Source: Serpentinicella sp031432315
GTDB taxonomy: Bacteria > Bacillota > Clostridia > Peptostreptococcales > Natronincolaceae
Assembly (NCBI RefSeq): GCF_031432315.1
Contig: NZ_JAVKGO010000015.1
Span: forward strand, 1 to 42,030
Direction: 5' to 3'
Length of the DNA: 42,030 nucleotides
In this document: positions 33,647-42,030 of the stretch, in pieces
How the letters are laid out: every line of letters begins with the position of its first letter
Numbering within the stretch: position 1 is the stretch's first letter
Program-made: the position numbers and the translations under genes
The notes under the pieces: model-generated
What the model saw: only the letters and a program-made list of their open reading frames with translations
What the model was told of the DNA's origin: nothing
Databases searched by the model: none

Positions 33647-35608
33647 TTAATGTATTCTCTCTGTATCGCTATAACCATTTACTTCTTCAAGCAAATTTCT
33701 TCTGTAGGCAGCATACAGTTGCTTTAGGCAAGTAATTTTATCTGACATTTCAATTTGAAGACTTGAGGCAGTATCATAGTCCTGAATTTCTACGGCTTCT
33801 CTTATTCTTGTAAATAAAGATTTATTTTCTAAGCTATCCTTCATTAAGTAATTTCTCAGATTTTTTATTTTTTCCCAATTAACAACATCTAGATCTGTTA
33901 CATTTTCAGTATCATGTAATTTACATAGATTTCTTATTAGCTTCATATTGTTAATAATGATTCGCCCAACTAATTCTTTTTCCCATTGATCTATTGTTGC
34001 AATCATATATGAATTTATTATAGCCTCTGTAAAAACGCCACCCTTTAGTAATATTTGTTTTTTGTGTTCACTATTTCTAAATCCATTTACATTTTGCCAC
34101 ACTGTTGCCGGGGGTGTGCCAAATAATTTGTTTCTCTCTTCTTCTGGCAATTCATACACATCTTCTTCACTTCTAAATTGTCTTTCATTATCTAAATAAT
34201 ACTTCTCTTCCCCTGCTTTTTTTGAAAATTCTGCTTCAAGTTGTTTGCTAGCCATATTGCTTGTTACCGCTGCTTTTATTCCATCTAACATGGTTTGATA
34301 TGAAGCAGCTACTGTTAAGTAAGTATTTGTTGTTGGGTTTGGTGACCGTAGTTCAAATCTTGTAGCTAATGGATTACCCATATCTCTCACTAACCCAATT
34401 AATACTGTACGATTTCTTGATGGATTTTCTGGCACATGTCCCACTGAGCCAACAGTACAGATCGGCGCTTCAAAACCAGGCTTTAATCTGTTAAATGCGT
34501 CATTAGATGAGGTAACAAAAGGGTTTATTACCTCATAATTGTTTAACATCCCCATAAAAGCTCCCCAACCCATAGCACTAAGGAAATCTTTTTTCATATC
34601 TTGCGGCGCAAATATATTAACGTACTTTCCATTTTTAAGTTTTACGTTAACGCCCATGTGGGTGTGTTCACCACTACCAGCTACACCTTCAATAGGTTTT
34701 GCTTGGAATTTAACCTGTAAGCCATGTAGTTCGAAAACTTCATCAATTAACTCTCGTATAAACAATTCATTATCTGCACTTTGCATTGCCTCATCATATT
34801 TCCAATCAATTTCTAGCTGCTCCATAACATGATTTAGCTTACCGGTAACACCAATTTTTGCAGTAATTCCTCCGACCTCTTTATGCCCCATTTCCGGTTC
34901 TACACCATACTTGTCCATTAGCATAATAGACGCTTCTAATGCTGTTCTTACGGTCCCTTTTGTTCGTTTCCAGTACTGTTCCTTAAGCGACTCAGAGGTT
35001 GTTAGTTTTTCTTCATTTGCTTTGTCTTGAGGCGTTCTAACCCAAAATTCCAATTCAGTTGCAGTCGTCAAATTTACCTTATCGATTTCGTCAAAGGATG
35101 AAATGCCATACTCTTTTAAAATTTCAGGGTTGCTTCTTAATAGCATTTTAATTTCTTCTTCAAAGTATTTAATAGATCTTTTTAAAACAGATCTTGAATC
35201 TACCATTTTACCATCATGTTCTAGAAATGCTGGTATGCGTAATGTTCCTACTGGTAGTCCGGTTTCTTCATAAATATGTTCGTAATTGTAATCTACAAAC
35301 CAGTTCACATCTAAATCTGGTCTTAAATCAACTTTTGCATTGTTTAGTGTTGCGATTTCATGAAGCATAACACTTGATCCATCTGTCTGTACACCCTCTG
35401 TTAAAAAATTGTCAATGTCTTCTAAGAATATTGACACCGGTATTTTTTCATCGGTGTTATTTCCCCTTAAATCTATAGCTCCAAAAGATACGAACTGTAT
35501 GGATGGATGTGCCTCAAGAAGCTTTTTAAGCGTCTCTTTCTCATGAGTCCATACTGGAAAAGTGTAAAGTATTGGCTCAGATAATAATTCTTCTAAACTT
35601 TTTTTCAT
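33647..35608 (-). CDS. glnA: glutamine synthetase, long form
   Basis: 653-residue ATP-dependent ligase making glutamine from glutamate and ammonia. Beta-grasp N-terminal domain (about 35-130) followed by the catalytic barrel with TELEFWV and MGHKEVGGITAK (metal ligands), GSGEHTHMGVNV (ATP/Glu site), NRLKPGFEAPIC, RNRTVLIGL and RFELRSPNPTTNTYLTVAA. It is about 200 residues longer than standard GSI (440-470): the extra part (about 470-653) is helical, with KYYLDNERQFRSEEDVYELP. This resembles the long clostridial GlnA types rather than GSIII by sequence. AAGGAGG precedes the ATG. It is a single gene with its own terminator. A GlnR/TnrA-like site lies upstream. The Tyr adenylylation site cannot be judged. 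Confidence 0.9.
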   Translation of the reverse strand: MKKSLEELLSEPILYTFPVWTHEKETLKKLLEAHPSIQFVSFGAIDLRGNNTDEKIPVSIFLEDIDNFLTEGVQTDGSSVMLHEIATLNNAKVDLRPDLDVNWFVDYNYEHIYEETGLPVGTLRIPAFLEHDGKMVDSRSVLKRSIKYFEEEIKMLLRSNPEILKEYGISSFDEIDKVNLTTATELEFWVRTPQDKANEEKLTTSESLKEQYWKRTKGTVRTALEASIMLMDKYGVEPEMGHKEVGGITAKIGVTGKLNHVMEQLEIDWKYDEAMQSADNELFIRELIDEVFELHGLQVKFQAKPIEGVAGSGEHTHMGVNVKLKNGKYVNIFAPQDMKKDFLSAMGWGAFMGMLNNYEVINPFVTSSNDAFNRLKPGFEAPICTVGSVGHVPENPSRNRTVLIGLVRDMGNPLATRFELRSPNPTTNTYLTVAASYQTMLDGIKAAVTSNMASKQLEAEFSKKAGEEKYYLDNERQFRSEEDVYELPEEERNKLFGTPPATVWQNVNGFRNSEHKKQILLKGGVFTEAIINSYMIATIDQWEKELVGRIIINNMKLIRNLCKLHDTENVTDLDVVNWEKIKNLRNYLMKDSLENKSLFTRIREAVEIQDYDTASSLQIEMSDKITCLKQLYAAYRRNLLEEVNGYSDTERIH

Positions 35609-35954
35609 GAATGTCCTCCTTAATTGATTTATTATATAAATTATCTCTTTTTAATATAGTGATTTTACATGAATTTGATGTTTATGTAAATAACAATCAA
35701 ATAAATTCAGTGATATATCGTAGTTGCATAATTTAAAACTTATTAATAATTAAGTCATTTTCTCATTTGTTAGAATTGCATAATTACACTATAAAGGTTT
35801 AAGAATAAATATAAAAAATGTCACCTGAGGTCGCGCCACATTTGTTGACTTGTATCACTTATTTTATCATAAAAAAACAAGTCGACAAATTCGAAGCAGG
35901 GAAGGTATATTTTTTATATTTATTCCAGTAAATTTAATTATGCAATTTCCTTAT
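35609..35954. other. glnA upstream region
   Basis: 346 bases without a gene. Holds the GlnR-like site at 35679-35695 and, further upstream, a hairpin ATTTGTTGACTTGT (35840-35853) / ACAAGTCGACAAAT (35877-35890) with one G-T type mismatch and no T-run, possibly the terminator of the phosphatase gene on the minus strand (35955-37169) or an operator. Confidence 0.5.
35679..35695. promoter_or_regulatory. GlnR/TnrA-like operator upstream of glnA
   Basis: TGTTTATGTAAATAACA matches the TGTnAn7TnACA consensus at all but one defining position. It lies 71-87 bases upstream of the glnA ATG. The wider context is palindromic (GAATTTGA...TCAAAT). Function is inferred from the match and position. Confidence 0.45.
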
Positions 35955-37169
35955 TTAGATAAATTTAACCCACTTCATCTCTAGAATTGTTAAATCATCA
36001 GTTAATAAATTTTTTCTTGCCATTTGATTTAGTTCAGAAGTTAAATGATAACTGTTTTCAGTCATTTGTTTTTGTAAATATTTAATCAGATTTTCTTGTT
36101 CAAAAACTTGTCCATTTTTATCTTCTAATTCTAATAATCCATCTGTATAGATCATTAAGCTATCTCCTGAATCTAAATATAGGGTTTTTTCTTCATAGTC
36201 TTCAGAGAACTCAAAACCTACTGGTGTTCCATAGGCATCTAAAACAGTGGTCTCACCACTATTTTTGATTAAGATTGGCTCAGGATGCGCTGCCCTTACA
36301 TAATTTACTTCCCCTGTCTTAACATTCATTATCATATAAAAGATAGTAAAGTAGTGTTTGTATTTTGCATAGGGAAACCTTTTATTTAAGTAATTTATAA
36401 CCTCTTTTGGTGATACAATCTCGTAGTATGGCGGTGTCGCTTTTTTCTTTTTTAAAGGGGATCCTCTATCTACATCAATAATCAAAAACTCGGATAATGC
36501 AACGGCAAGCATAGAAGATGCCATTCCATGTCCCATAACATCGATCATATACAACCCCATATGTTCCTCATCTAGCATAAATACATCAAAAATATCTCCT
36601 CCGACTCTTCCTGAAGGCTGAAAGTTCCATTCAAAAGAGCAATTTGGTATGTTTCCAATTGTTTTTGGAATCAAAGCCTCTTGAATTTTCCCTGCTAAAG
36701 ATAAGTTAATATCCAGTTCTTTTCTTTGTTTTTTAATCGTTGAAATACTTTCTTCAAGTGCTTGATTTGACTGCTCTAATTTTTTCTGTAATTTTACTGC
36801 TTTTTCTAACTTCTTTATTTTATAGATAAGTTCATGATCATCAAATGGTTCAACTAAATAATCGTCAATGTCAGCTTCCATCAATATTTTCTTTTTCTGC
36901 TGATTATTATGGACTATAGTTAAAATTTTGGCTCCAATTTTTTTGCTATACTCCTTAATTTTAAAACATCCCTCTACAGATAACTGTTCCTTTTCTGAGG
37001 TATATAATAAAATAATATTAGGACTTGATTTATGTATGGTTTTTTCTACTTCGTGGCTAATACATGTCTCATCTACCACTTCGTAACCATGATTTCTTAA
37101 TACATTTTTTATCGGTTTAGTTACAATCACATTTTTTTCTTTTAGAATAAGGATTTTTGTATCAATCAT
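35955..37169 (-). CDS. PP2C (SpoIIE/RsbU) phosphatase with degenerate receiver
   Basis: 404 residues. An N-terminal receiver-like domain (about 1-125) has the fold pattern of response regulators (ILILKEKNVIV, ILLYTSE, KILTIVHNN, DDYLVEPFDDHEL), but the phosphoacceptor Asp is replaced by Tyr56 (NIILLYTSE), so classical phosphorylation is unlikely. A coiled-coil linker (125-165, LQKKLEQSNQALEESISTIK) joins a SpoIIE-type PP2C domain with metal-site motifs GRVGGDIFDVF, MIDVMGHGMASS and YTDGLLELED. Expected activity: dephosphorylation of an anti-sigma-factor antagonist in a partner-switch pathway. AAAGGGGATT precedes the ATG. No anti-sigma/antagonist gene is adjacent. The coiled coil suggests dimerisation controls the output. 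Confidence 0.87.
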   Translation of the reverse strand: MIDTKILILKEKNVIVTKPIKNVLRNHGYEVVDETCISHEVEKTIHKSSPNIILLYTSEKEQLSVEGCFKIKEYSKKIGAKILTIVHNNQQKKKILMEADIDDYLVEPFDDHELIYKIKKLEKAVKLQKKLEQSNQALEESISTIKKQRKELDINLSLAGKIQEALIPKTIGNIPNCSFEWNFQPSGRVGGDIFDVFMLDEEHMGLYMIDVMGHGMASSMLAVALSEFLIIDVDRGSPLKKKKATPPYYEIVSPKEVINYLNKRFPYAKYKHYFTIFYMIMNVKTGEVNYVRAAHPEPILIKNSGETTVLDAYGTPVGFEFSEDYEEKTLYLDSGDSLMIYTDGLLELEDKNGQVFEQENLIKYLQKQMTENSYHLTSELNQMARKNLLTDDLTILEMKWVKFI

Positions 37170-37273
37170 TTTCTAATCCCCTTTGTAAAATTTGGTATAA
37201 CTATAGTTTATCTTTTATTTCTCTTTTTATCAATCTATTTAACTGAGGATTAGACATTTTATACTATATAAAT

Positions 37274-37316
37274 AAAAATCAAGACAGAATTCAATATGAA
37301 TCCTGTCTTGATTTTT
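37274..37316. terminator. terminator of secreted-protein gene
   Basis: AAAAATCAAGACAG pairs with CTGTCTTGATTTTT, with an inner ATTC/GAAT arm. A and T runs on either side allow use in both directions. Confidence 0.85.
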
Positions 37317-37336
37317 AAATTATTTTATTTATCTAT

Positions 37337-38152
37337 TTATCTAGCTAACATACCACTAGTTAAAGGTAGGTATTGTGAATACCTGTCATTTAAGTGGTGA
37401 TCGCTTCCATTTACCATTATTAAATTATTAAAGTTTGTTGTATTATCATATCCAAGACTGTCCTCAGTACCTAAATATCCTCTATAGTTTGCTAGTCCAT
37501 TAGGGCTATTCACGCCAATCCCTAAAGAGATAAATGTAGTTTGACCCAACATCCAACTTCTTCCTTCATTTCTTAATCTGAAAAATGCGTTTGCTGAATC
37601 CATACTACCTTTACTGTGTCCAACTACTCTATGAGGGCGTGCACCATTACGATACAATAAATACAGTTTATAAGATGCTGCATTACTATAATATGTACCA
37701 TCAATATTATTTGGACGTCCTACATAATATCCTTGTGGTCCATAATACCAAATAGTCGAATCTCCCCAACCTGAAACAATCCCAGCTACAGGTTGACCCA
37801 GTTCGTTTGCTACTTGTTTTGCCATTGCAGCAGTACCAGTAGAACTACTTCCTACACCAGCCATAACCACAGTTCCTACTTGATTAGTTCTTACTAAATA
37901 TTCAGCCCATGAGTATGTATATACTGTTCTATTACTTCCCGGATACATAACCATAACAGTTCCTGGCGCAAGTCCATAAGTTACACTAGTTTCATAAGAA
38001 TTTAATAAATGTAGTGGATACATCTTTGCCTCAGTATAATGAAAGGCATCAGCTTCTAACGACGCACCTGGGAGCACACCTCCTATTGCTAACATAAATG
38101 TTAATACTAATGTCAGTGCAACTTTCCACTTCATGTTCTTTCTTTTTGCCAT
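37337..38152 (-). CDS. secreted alpha/beta-hydrolase-like protein
   Basis: 271 residues. A basic start and hydrophobic stretch (VALTLVLTFMLAIGGVLPGA) make a signal peptide, probably cleaved near ALEADA (about residue 34), with no lipobox. The mature domain contains VVGHSKGSMD, a GxSxG nucleophile elbow with Ser180, preceded by strand residues HRV and followed by a helix, as in lipases. The oxyanion and Asp/His partners are not obvious (candidates SGWGDS and NGSDHH). Many Tyr, Gly and Ser residues are typical of exported enzymes. AAGGAGG precedes the ATG. It stands alone with its own terminator. It could be a lipase/esterase or an S-layer-associated protein; the substrate is unknown. Confidence 0.6.
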   Translation of the reverse strand: MAKRKNMKWKVALTLVLTFMLAIGGVLPGASLEADAFHYTEAKMYPLHLLNSYETSVTYGLAPGTVMVMYPGSNRTVYTYSWAEYLVRTNQVGTVVMAGVGSSSTGTAAMAKQVANELGQPVAGIVSGWGDSTIWYYGPQGYYVGRPNNIDGTYYSNAASYKLYLLYRNGARPHRVVGHSKGSMDSANAFFRLRNEGRSWMLGQTTFISLGIGVNSPNGLANYRGYLGTEDSLGYDNTTNFNNLIMVNGSDHHLNDRYSQYLPLTSGMLAR

Positions 38153-38327
38153 ATGTATTCCTCCTTTTTTTTATAATTTCATTAATATATGTAATTAACC
38201 ATCGACATTTATGACACATTCGATGTTATCTTCATTTTACAATACCAAATAATGCTATGTCAATAAATAATTCAATTATTTATCTAAATAATCAGATTTT
38301 GTATTTTTATCACACACATATATGCAA

Positions 38328-38357
38328 AAAAAAATACTCCCTATGAGAGTATTTTTT
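38328..38357. terminator. terminator of mgtC-like gene
   Basis: AAAATACTC pairs with GAGTATTTT (loop CTATGA region), with A and T runs on both sides. It abuts the stop of the MgtC-family gene on the minus strand. Confidence 0.82.
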
Positions 38358-39067
38358 TATTTGTGATTTATAACTTTTACATCGTCCCATACTACTGAAT
38401 TTAAACCCTTAATTTTACCTAAATCGTTGCATACTTTATGTTTTTCAAGTTTTACAGGTGTAATAATGTAAAAATTTATTTGAATACTTTCTTCATACAT
38501 ATCTTCTTCCGATGTTGCATAATTTTCTAGTTGGATATTTTTTATGCTTATATAGTGTTTCCCGAAAACCATTCCAATTTCGCCAACTAATCCCGGTCGA
38601 CCAATCCCTTTAATTTCTACTTCGGAATAACGTTTCATTTTTGAAAGCCGTTTATTCGTTAACTGCACACTTGTCAATGAGGCTAATGAAAGTAATGTTG
38701 TAACAACAGCTGCCACATAAAATCCCGCGCCTATTGCTAAACCAATCCCTCCGCTGATCCAGATACTTGCTGCAGTTGTGAGCCCTCGAACATTCATTCC
38801 TTCTCTCATGATGGTACCTGCACCAAGGAACCCAATACCACTTACTACTTGCGCAGCTAATCTAGCTGGTTCACCACCTTTACCTTCTGGTCCCAAACCC
38901 ACAAAACCGTATATAGAAAGGATCATAATCAAACAAGATCCTAAAGTAACTAATATATGCGTACGAAACCCGGCAGGTCTATTATTTACTTCTCTCTCAA
39001 AACCTATAAGACCACCAAGAAGCGATGCTACTACTAATCTAACTATGAGATCTAAAGAAGAAATCAT
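38357..39067 (-). CDS. MgtC/SapB-family membrane protein
   Basis: 236 residues with about five membrane helices in the first 140, the MgtC signature LLGGLIGFEREVNNRPAGFRTH near the N-terminus, LVTLGSCLIMI, QVVSGIGFLGAGTIM and GLTTAASIWISGGIGLA, then a soluble C-terminal ACT-like domain (about 150-236, EVEIKGIGRPGLVGEIG). Proteins of this family affect magnesium homeostasis and ATP synthase activity. ATG at 39067 is preferred over one at 39151 because AAAGTGGTGA lies upstream; the longer form would add 28 unrelated residues. Single-gene unit. Confidence 0.9.
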   Translation of the reverse strand: MISSLDLIVRLVVASLLGGLIGFEREVNNRPAGFRTHILVTLGSCLIMILSIYGFVGLGPEGKGGEPARLAAQVVSGIGFLGAGTIMREGMNVRGLTTAASIWISGGIGLAIGAGFYVAAVVTTLLSLASLTSVQLTNKRLSKMKRYSEVEIKGIGRPGLVGEIGMVFGKHYISIKNIQLENYATSEEDMYEESIQINFYIITPVKLEKHKVCNDLGKIKGLNSVVWDDVKVINHK

Positions 39068-39306
39068 GTAATCACCACTTTCTACTTCAATGAATAATAT
39101 CTTGCTTACTATTATATCATATATTTTTCTTTTCGTTCTAAAATAGGACAATTTTACCTTTTAAATTTTTGACCAAAAAAAATTTTATTAATAAATCTTA
39201 TAATATTTTGTTCAATTAGTATTTTAATATGATTTTAAAAATAGTTTATATGATATAAAGTGTTTTTGGGTATAAAATAAATATACTTATATTAGGAGGG
39301 TCAACT

Positions 39307-40935
39307 ATGAAAATACATTTTTTAGGTGCTTCAAAAGTCGTTACCGGTTCCAACATCCTAATAACAACAGATAAGTACAATGTTTTATTAGACTGTGGTT
39401 TATTTCAAGGCAGTGAGGAACTAGAGTCGTTAAATCAACTCCCCTTTGAATTTGAGCCAAAAGATATCGACTACCTCTTTTTAAGTCACTCTCATATTGA
39501 TCACAGTGGTCGTATTCCTAAACTCGTAAAAGAAGGTTTTAATGGAAAAATTCTATGCACGAAGGCAACGAAGGAATTGTCTGAAATTATGCTTGTTGAC
39601 AGTGCTCATATCCAAGAATCCGATGTGAATTGGGAAAATAGGAAACGTAAGCGTGCCGGTAAACCATTAATCTCTCCTTTATATTCAGTTGAAGAAGCTG
39701 AGGCAAGTTTAAGGTACTTTGAATCGGCTCTTTATAATCAAAAAATAAGTGTTAACGAAGACATTTCAGTTCGTTTTAGAGATGCAGGTCATATACTAGG
39801 TTCTTCTATTATTGAGATATGGATTACTGAAAATAAAAGTACAACAAAAATTGTTTTTACCGGTGATTTAGGTATGACAGATAAACCTTTAATTAAAAAT
39901 CCAGAGATCATCGAAGATGCGGATTATCTTATAATGGAGTCAACTTATGGAAATAGATTACACGAGAACCGTGAAAAAAGAACCGAAAAACTGATGGACA
40001 TTATTAATGAGACAGTCTTAAGGGGTGGCTCCGTAATCATTCCTTCTTTTGCTGTTGGCCGTACTCAAGAACTAATTTACGAACTAAATAAATATTATGA
40101 ATACAAAAAAGATCTTGAAGCCCATATGAAAATTCCAATATATATTGATAGTCCTATGGCAACGGCTGCAACAGAAGTATTTAAAGAAAATGCTTACTGT
40201 TTTAATGATGAAACCCGTCAAATGATCTTAAAGGGTGATAATCCTTTTTCCTTTGAGAACTTATACTTTATTAAAAGCCATGAGGAATCTATGCGTCTGA
40301 ATGATACTAATTACCCAAAGGTTGTAATTTCTGCAAGTGGTATGTGTACCGCCGGTCGTGTTCGTCATCATTTGAAACACAACTTATGGAAAGCAAATAA
40401 TAGTGTTGTTTTTGTGGGTTACCAAGCCAATGGCACCTTAGGACGACTTCTTCAAGAAGGGGTTAAAAAAGTAAAATTACTGGGTGAAGAAATTGTTGTA
40501 CTTGCAAATATACATACGATCGAAGGCTTCTCAGGGCATGCGGATCAACAAGAATTACTCAGTTGGGTTGATAAGATAAAAAGAAAACCAAAAAGAATTT
40601 TCTTAGTGCATGGTGAGGAAGCATCTACAGAGACGCTTGCAAAGATGCTACGGGAAAGGTTTAATATTAAAACAATTACTCCCAACATTGGCTATGTCTA
40701 TCAGATTTCTAATGGATCTACTGAATTTTCCAGAGAGATATTAGAACCAGTTCAAAGAAAAGAAAATATTAAAGAAGAACTACAAAAAGTTTACGAACAA
40801 TTTGAAAGTCTAGTTTTAAAAACTGATCGCTTTTGGAATCCAGAACTACTTGATAAGGATTATGACAAAATAAAAAATAAACTTTTAGACCTTCAACGAG
40901 AACTACTTGACTTGAGTATTCTACTAGGTGATTAA
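39307..40935 (+). CDS. beta-CASP metallo-beta-lactamase-fold hydrolase
   Basis: 542 residues of the MBL-fold RNA-processing type (YSH1/RNase J/CPSF-73-like). Zinc site: HSHIDHSG (His61, His63, Asp65, His66), DAGHILGSS, FTGDLG and the His in LVHGEEAS. The beta-CASP insert has IIPSFAVGRTQELIYEL, IYIDSPMATAATEVFKE and ISASGMCTAGRVRHHL, followed by the closing motif in GFSGHADQQELL. The C-terminal 80 residues are a helical extension beyond the usual length (about 460). Such proteins are exo- or endoribonucleases. AGGAGGG precedes the ATG. It may be followed in one transcript by the hydrolase gene 57 bases downstream. Confidence 0.9.
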   Translation: MKIHFLGASKVVTGSNILITTDKYNVLLDCGLFQGSEELESLNQLPFEFEPKDIDYLFLSHSHIDHSGRIPKLVKEGFNGKILCTKATKELSEIMLVDSAHIQESDVNWENRKRKRAGKPLISPLYSVEEAEASLRYFESALYNQKISVNEDISVRFRDAGHILGSSIIEIWITENKSTTKIVFTGDLGMTDKPLIKNPEIIEDADYLIMESTYGNRLHENREKRTEKLMDIINETVLRGGSVIIPSFAVGRTQELIYELNKYYEYKKDLEAHMKIPIYIDSPMATAATEVFKENAYCFNDETRQMILKGDNPFSFENLYFIKSHEESMRLNDTNYPKVVISASGMCTAGRVRHHLKHNLWKANNSVVFVGYQANGTLGRLLQEGVKKVKLLGEEIVVLANIHTIEGFSGHADQQELLSWVDKIKRKPKRIFLVHGEEASTETLAKMLRERFNIKTITPNIGYVYQISNGSTEFSREILEPVQRKENIKEELQKVYEQFESLVLKTDRFWNPELLDKDYDKIKNKLLDLQRELLDLSILLGD

Positions 40936-40992
40936 TTTCATTGGCTTACTTCTTGCATGTTTTTTACAAAAACACATCTAAGGAGTGAGACT

Positions 40993-41892
40993 ATGTTGAA
41001 TAATATACAACCTTGTACAATAGAATTATCAAACGGTGAAATATTAGGTTATCGTGAATGTGGATCTGGACCTGAAACCCTTGTACTTGTTCACGGAAAT
41101 TTATCCTCATCAAGACACTGGGATATTCTTATGGAGGAATTAGCCCCAAAATATAAAATTTATGCACTTGATTTAAGAGGTTTTGGTATGTCTTCTTATA
41201 ATAAACCCATTTCGTGTCTTAGAGACTTTGCCCATGACCTGCATTTATTTATTCAAAGCCTTAAACTAAAAAACTTTACTTTAGCTGGGTGGTCAACCGG
41301 TGGTGGTGTATCCATGGAGTACGTTATTAATTATCCTAATGTTGCTAAGAAATTAATTTTGTTTCAATCTGTTGGCATTAAGGGGCTTAAAATATATAAG
41401 AAACCATCAAACAGAAAAAGTAATGAACCTGGTTATTTTATTACCCGAGAAGAGATGCATGCTGACACGCAACAGATTCAACCTTTATTGAATGCACAGA
41501 AAAATGGTGATAAACAGTTTTTTAAGAAAATCTGGGATAACGTCATTTATAATTTAAATCAACCCCCAGCTGAACGTTACGATGGCTATTTAGAAGAAAT
41601 GTTGAATCAAAGAAATAATGTAGATGTTTATTACGCACTAACGCATTTTAATATCTCAAAGGAACATAATGAAGTTGTTGAAGGTAATGGTCTAGTTGAA
41701 AGAATTAATATTCCAACATTGATCATTCATGGTAAAGAGGATTTAGTCGTACCACTCAAGGATGCATTATATACAAAAGAAAATCTAGGAGAGCTTGCTG
41801 AACTTGCTGTAATTGATGATGCAGGCCATGCCCCTTTAACGGATAAGTTTGAAGAAGTGAAAAATCATTTTGTTCGCTTTATTGATGGCTAG
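40993..41892 (+). CDS. alpha/beta hydrolase
   Basis: 299-residue alpha/beta-hydrolase-fold enzyme. Oxyanion motif VHGNLSSSRHWD (34-45), strand ALDLRGFGMS, nucleophile Ser101 in LAGWSTGGG, the acid in IIHGKEDLVVP and the catalytic His in DDAGHAPL. The cap domain lies between residues about 130 and 225. No lid or family trait pins the substrate; esterase, epoxide hydrolase or peptidase-like roles are all possible. ATG at 40993 is preceded by AAGGAGTGAG; an in-frame ATG at 40957 lacks a site. It follows the beta-CASP gene by 57 bases and ends before a strong terminator. Confidence 0.85.
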   Translation: MLNNIQPCTIELSNGEILGYRECGSGPETLVLVHGNLSSSRHWDILMEELAPKYKIYALDLRGFGMSSYNKPISCLRDFAHDLHLFIQSLKLKNFTLAGWSTGGGVSMEYVINYPNVAKKLILFQSVGIKGLKIYKKPSNRKSNEPGYFITREEMHADTQQIQPLLNAQKNGDKQFFKKIWDNVIYNLNQPPAERYDGYLEEMLNQRNNVDVYYALTHFNISKEHNEVVEGNGLVERINIPTLIIHGKEDLVVPLKDALYTKENLGELAELAVIDDAGHAPLTDKFEEVKNHFVRFIDG

Positions 41893-41907
41893 GCTTTAAT
41901 TATGTTT

Positions 41908-41951
41908 AATAGCAATACAAGAATCATGATAAGTTTTCTTGTATTGCTATT
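41908..41951 (+). terminator. terminator after hydrolase gene
   Basis: AATAGCAATACAAGAA (41908-41923) pairs perfectly over 16 bp with TTCTTGTATTGCTATT (41936-41951) around a 12-base loop, followed by TATTT. Confidence 0.85.
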
Positions 41952-41956
41952 TATTT

Positions 41957-42030
41957 GGCTCTTTGTCAATAGTTGGGGTGGGATTATATTTAATCCCGCT
42001 CCATTATTACATTAGAGCCTATTTTAGTAT
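41957..42030 (+). mobile_element. possible IS end (ISL3-like), cut by window edge
   Basis: GGCTCTTTGTCAATAGTTGG (41957-41976) resembles GGCTCTTT-starting terminal inverted repeats I associate with ISL3-family elements, followed by GGGATTATATTTAATCCC. A promoter reading (TTGTCA...TATATT, spacer 16) is an alternative. Only 74 bases are visible. Confidence 0.25.

Noticed and set aside
1..42030. CRISPR arrays, tRNA or rRNA genes
   Set aside because: No regularly spaced direct repeats and no cloverleaf or rRNA-like stretches were seen while reading the window.

Overview
The window looks like a low-GC Gram-positive chromosome, most likely class Clostridia (Alkaliphilus/Peptostreptococcales-like; this is inferred from base composition, strong GGAGG ribosome binding sites, an argC-J-B-D operon, and YtxH, MgtC and glutamine synthetase gene types, not from any marker gene). 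It falls into two halves that meet at about position 21,460.

Positions 1 to about 21,460 are an integrated, defence-rich mobile island. It starts with a truncated tyrosine recombinase and decayed small ORFs (67-1994). A DNA modification/defence cluster follows (2205-11517). It holds an SF2 helicase with an N-terminal Mrr-like nuclease domain on the plus strand. On the minus strand are two DNA methyltransferases 2 bp apart, a frameshifted ASCH/PUA-like gene, a small HTH protein and a GHKL (MORC/MutL-like) ATPase with a possible C-terminal nuclease domain. A 71-residue HTH regulator is divergent from the ATPase, with four spaced palindromic operators between them. Next come a NERD nuclease-TM-OB-fold fusion, a membrane protein paired with a HEPN-like protein, an endonuclease/exonuclease/phosphatase-family nuclease, and a pair made of a HExxH peptidase and an RNxxxH HEPN protein. 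A large serine recombinase (19645-21225) closes the island. Just beyond it lies the 3' piece of an ABC-transporter ATPase gene whose 5' part is not in the window, so the island appears to be inserted in that gene and its left end lies outside.

Positions about 21,461 to 42,030 are ordinary chromosome: the remaining ABC permease, a set of small lipoproteins and membrane proteins, a broken gene of unknown function, a DtxR/MntR-type regulator and a DUF523 protein. The arginine operon argC-argJ-argB-argD follows, with a recognisable promoter and ARG-box-like operator. Then come DUF948 and YtxH envelope/stress proteins, a long glutamine synthetase, a SpoIIE/RsbU-type phosphatase with a degenerate receiver domain, a secreted protein with a GxSxG elbow, an MgtC-family membrane protein, a beta-CASP metallo-hydrolase and an alpha/beta hydrolase. 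The last 74 bases may be the start of an insertion sequence.

The most interesting parts are the GHKL ATPase/two-methyltransferase/helicase-nuclease cluster with its operator array, and the two uncharacterised gene pairs (membrane protein plus HEPN-like; HExxH peptidase plus HEPN) that look like candidate toxin or abortive-infection modules.
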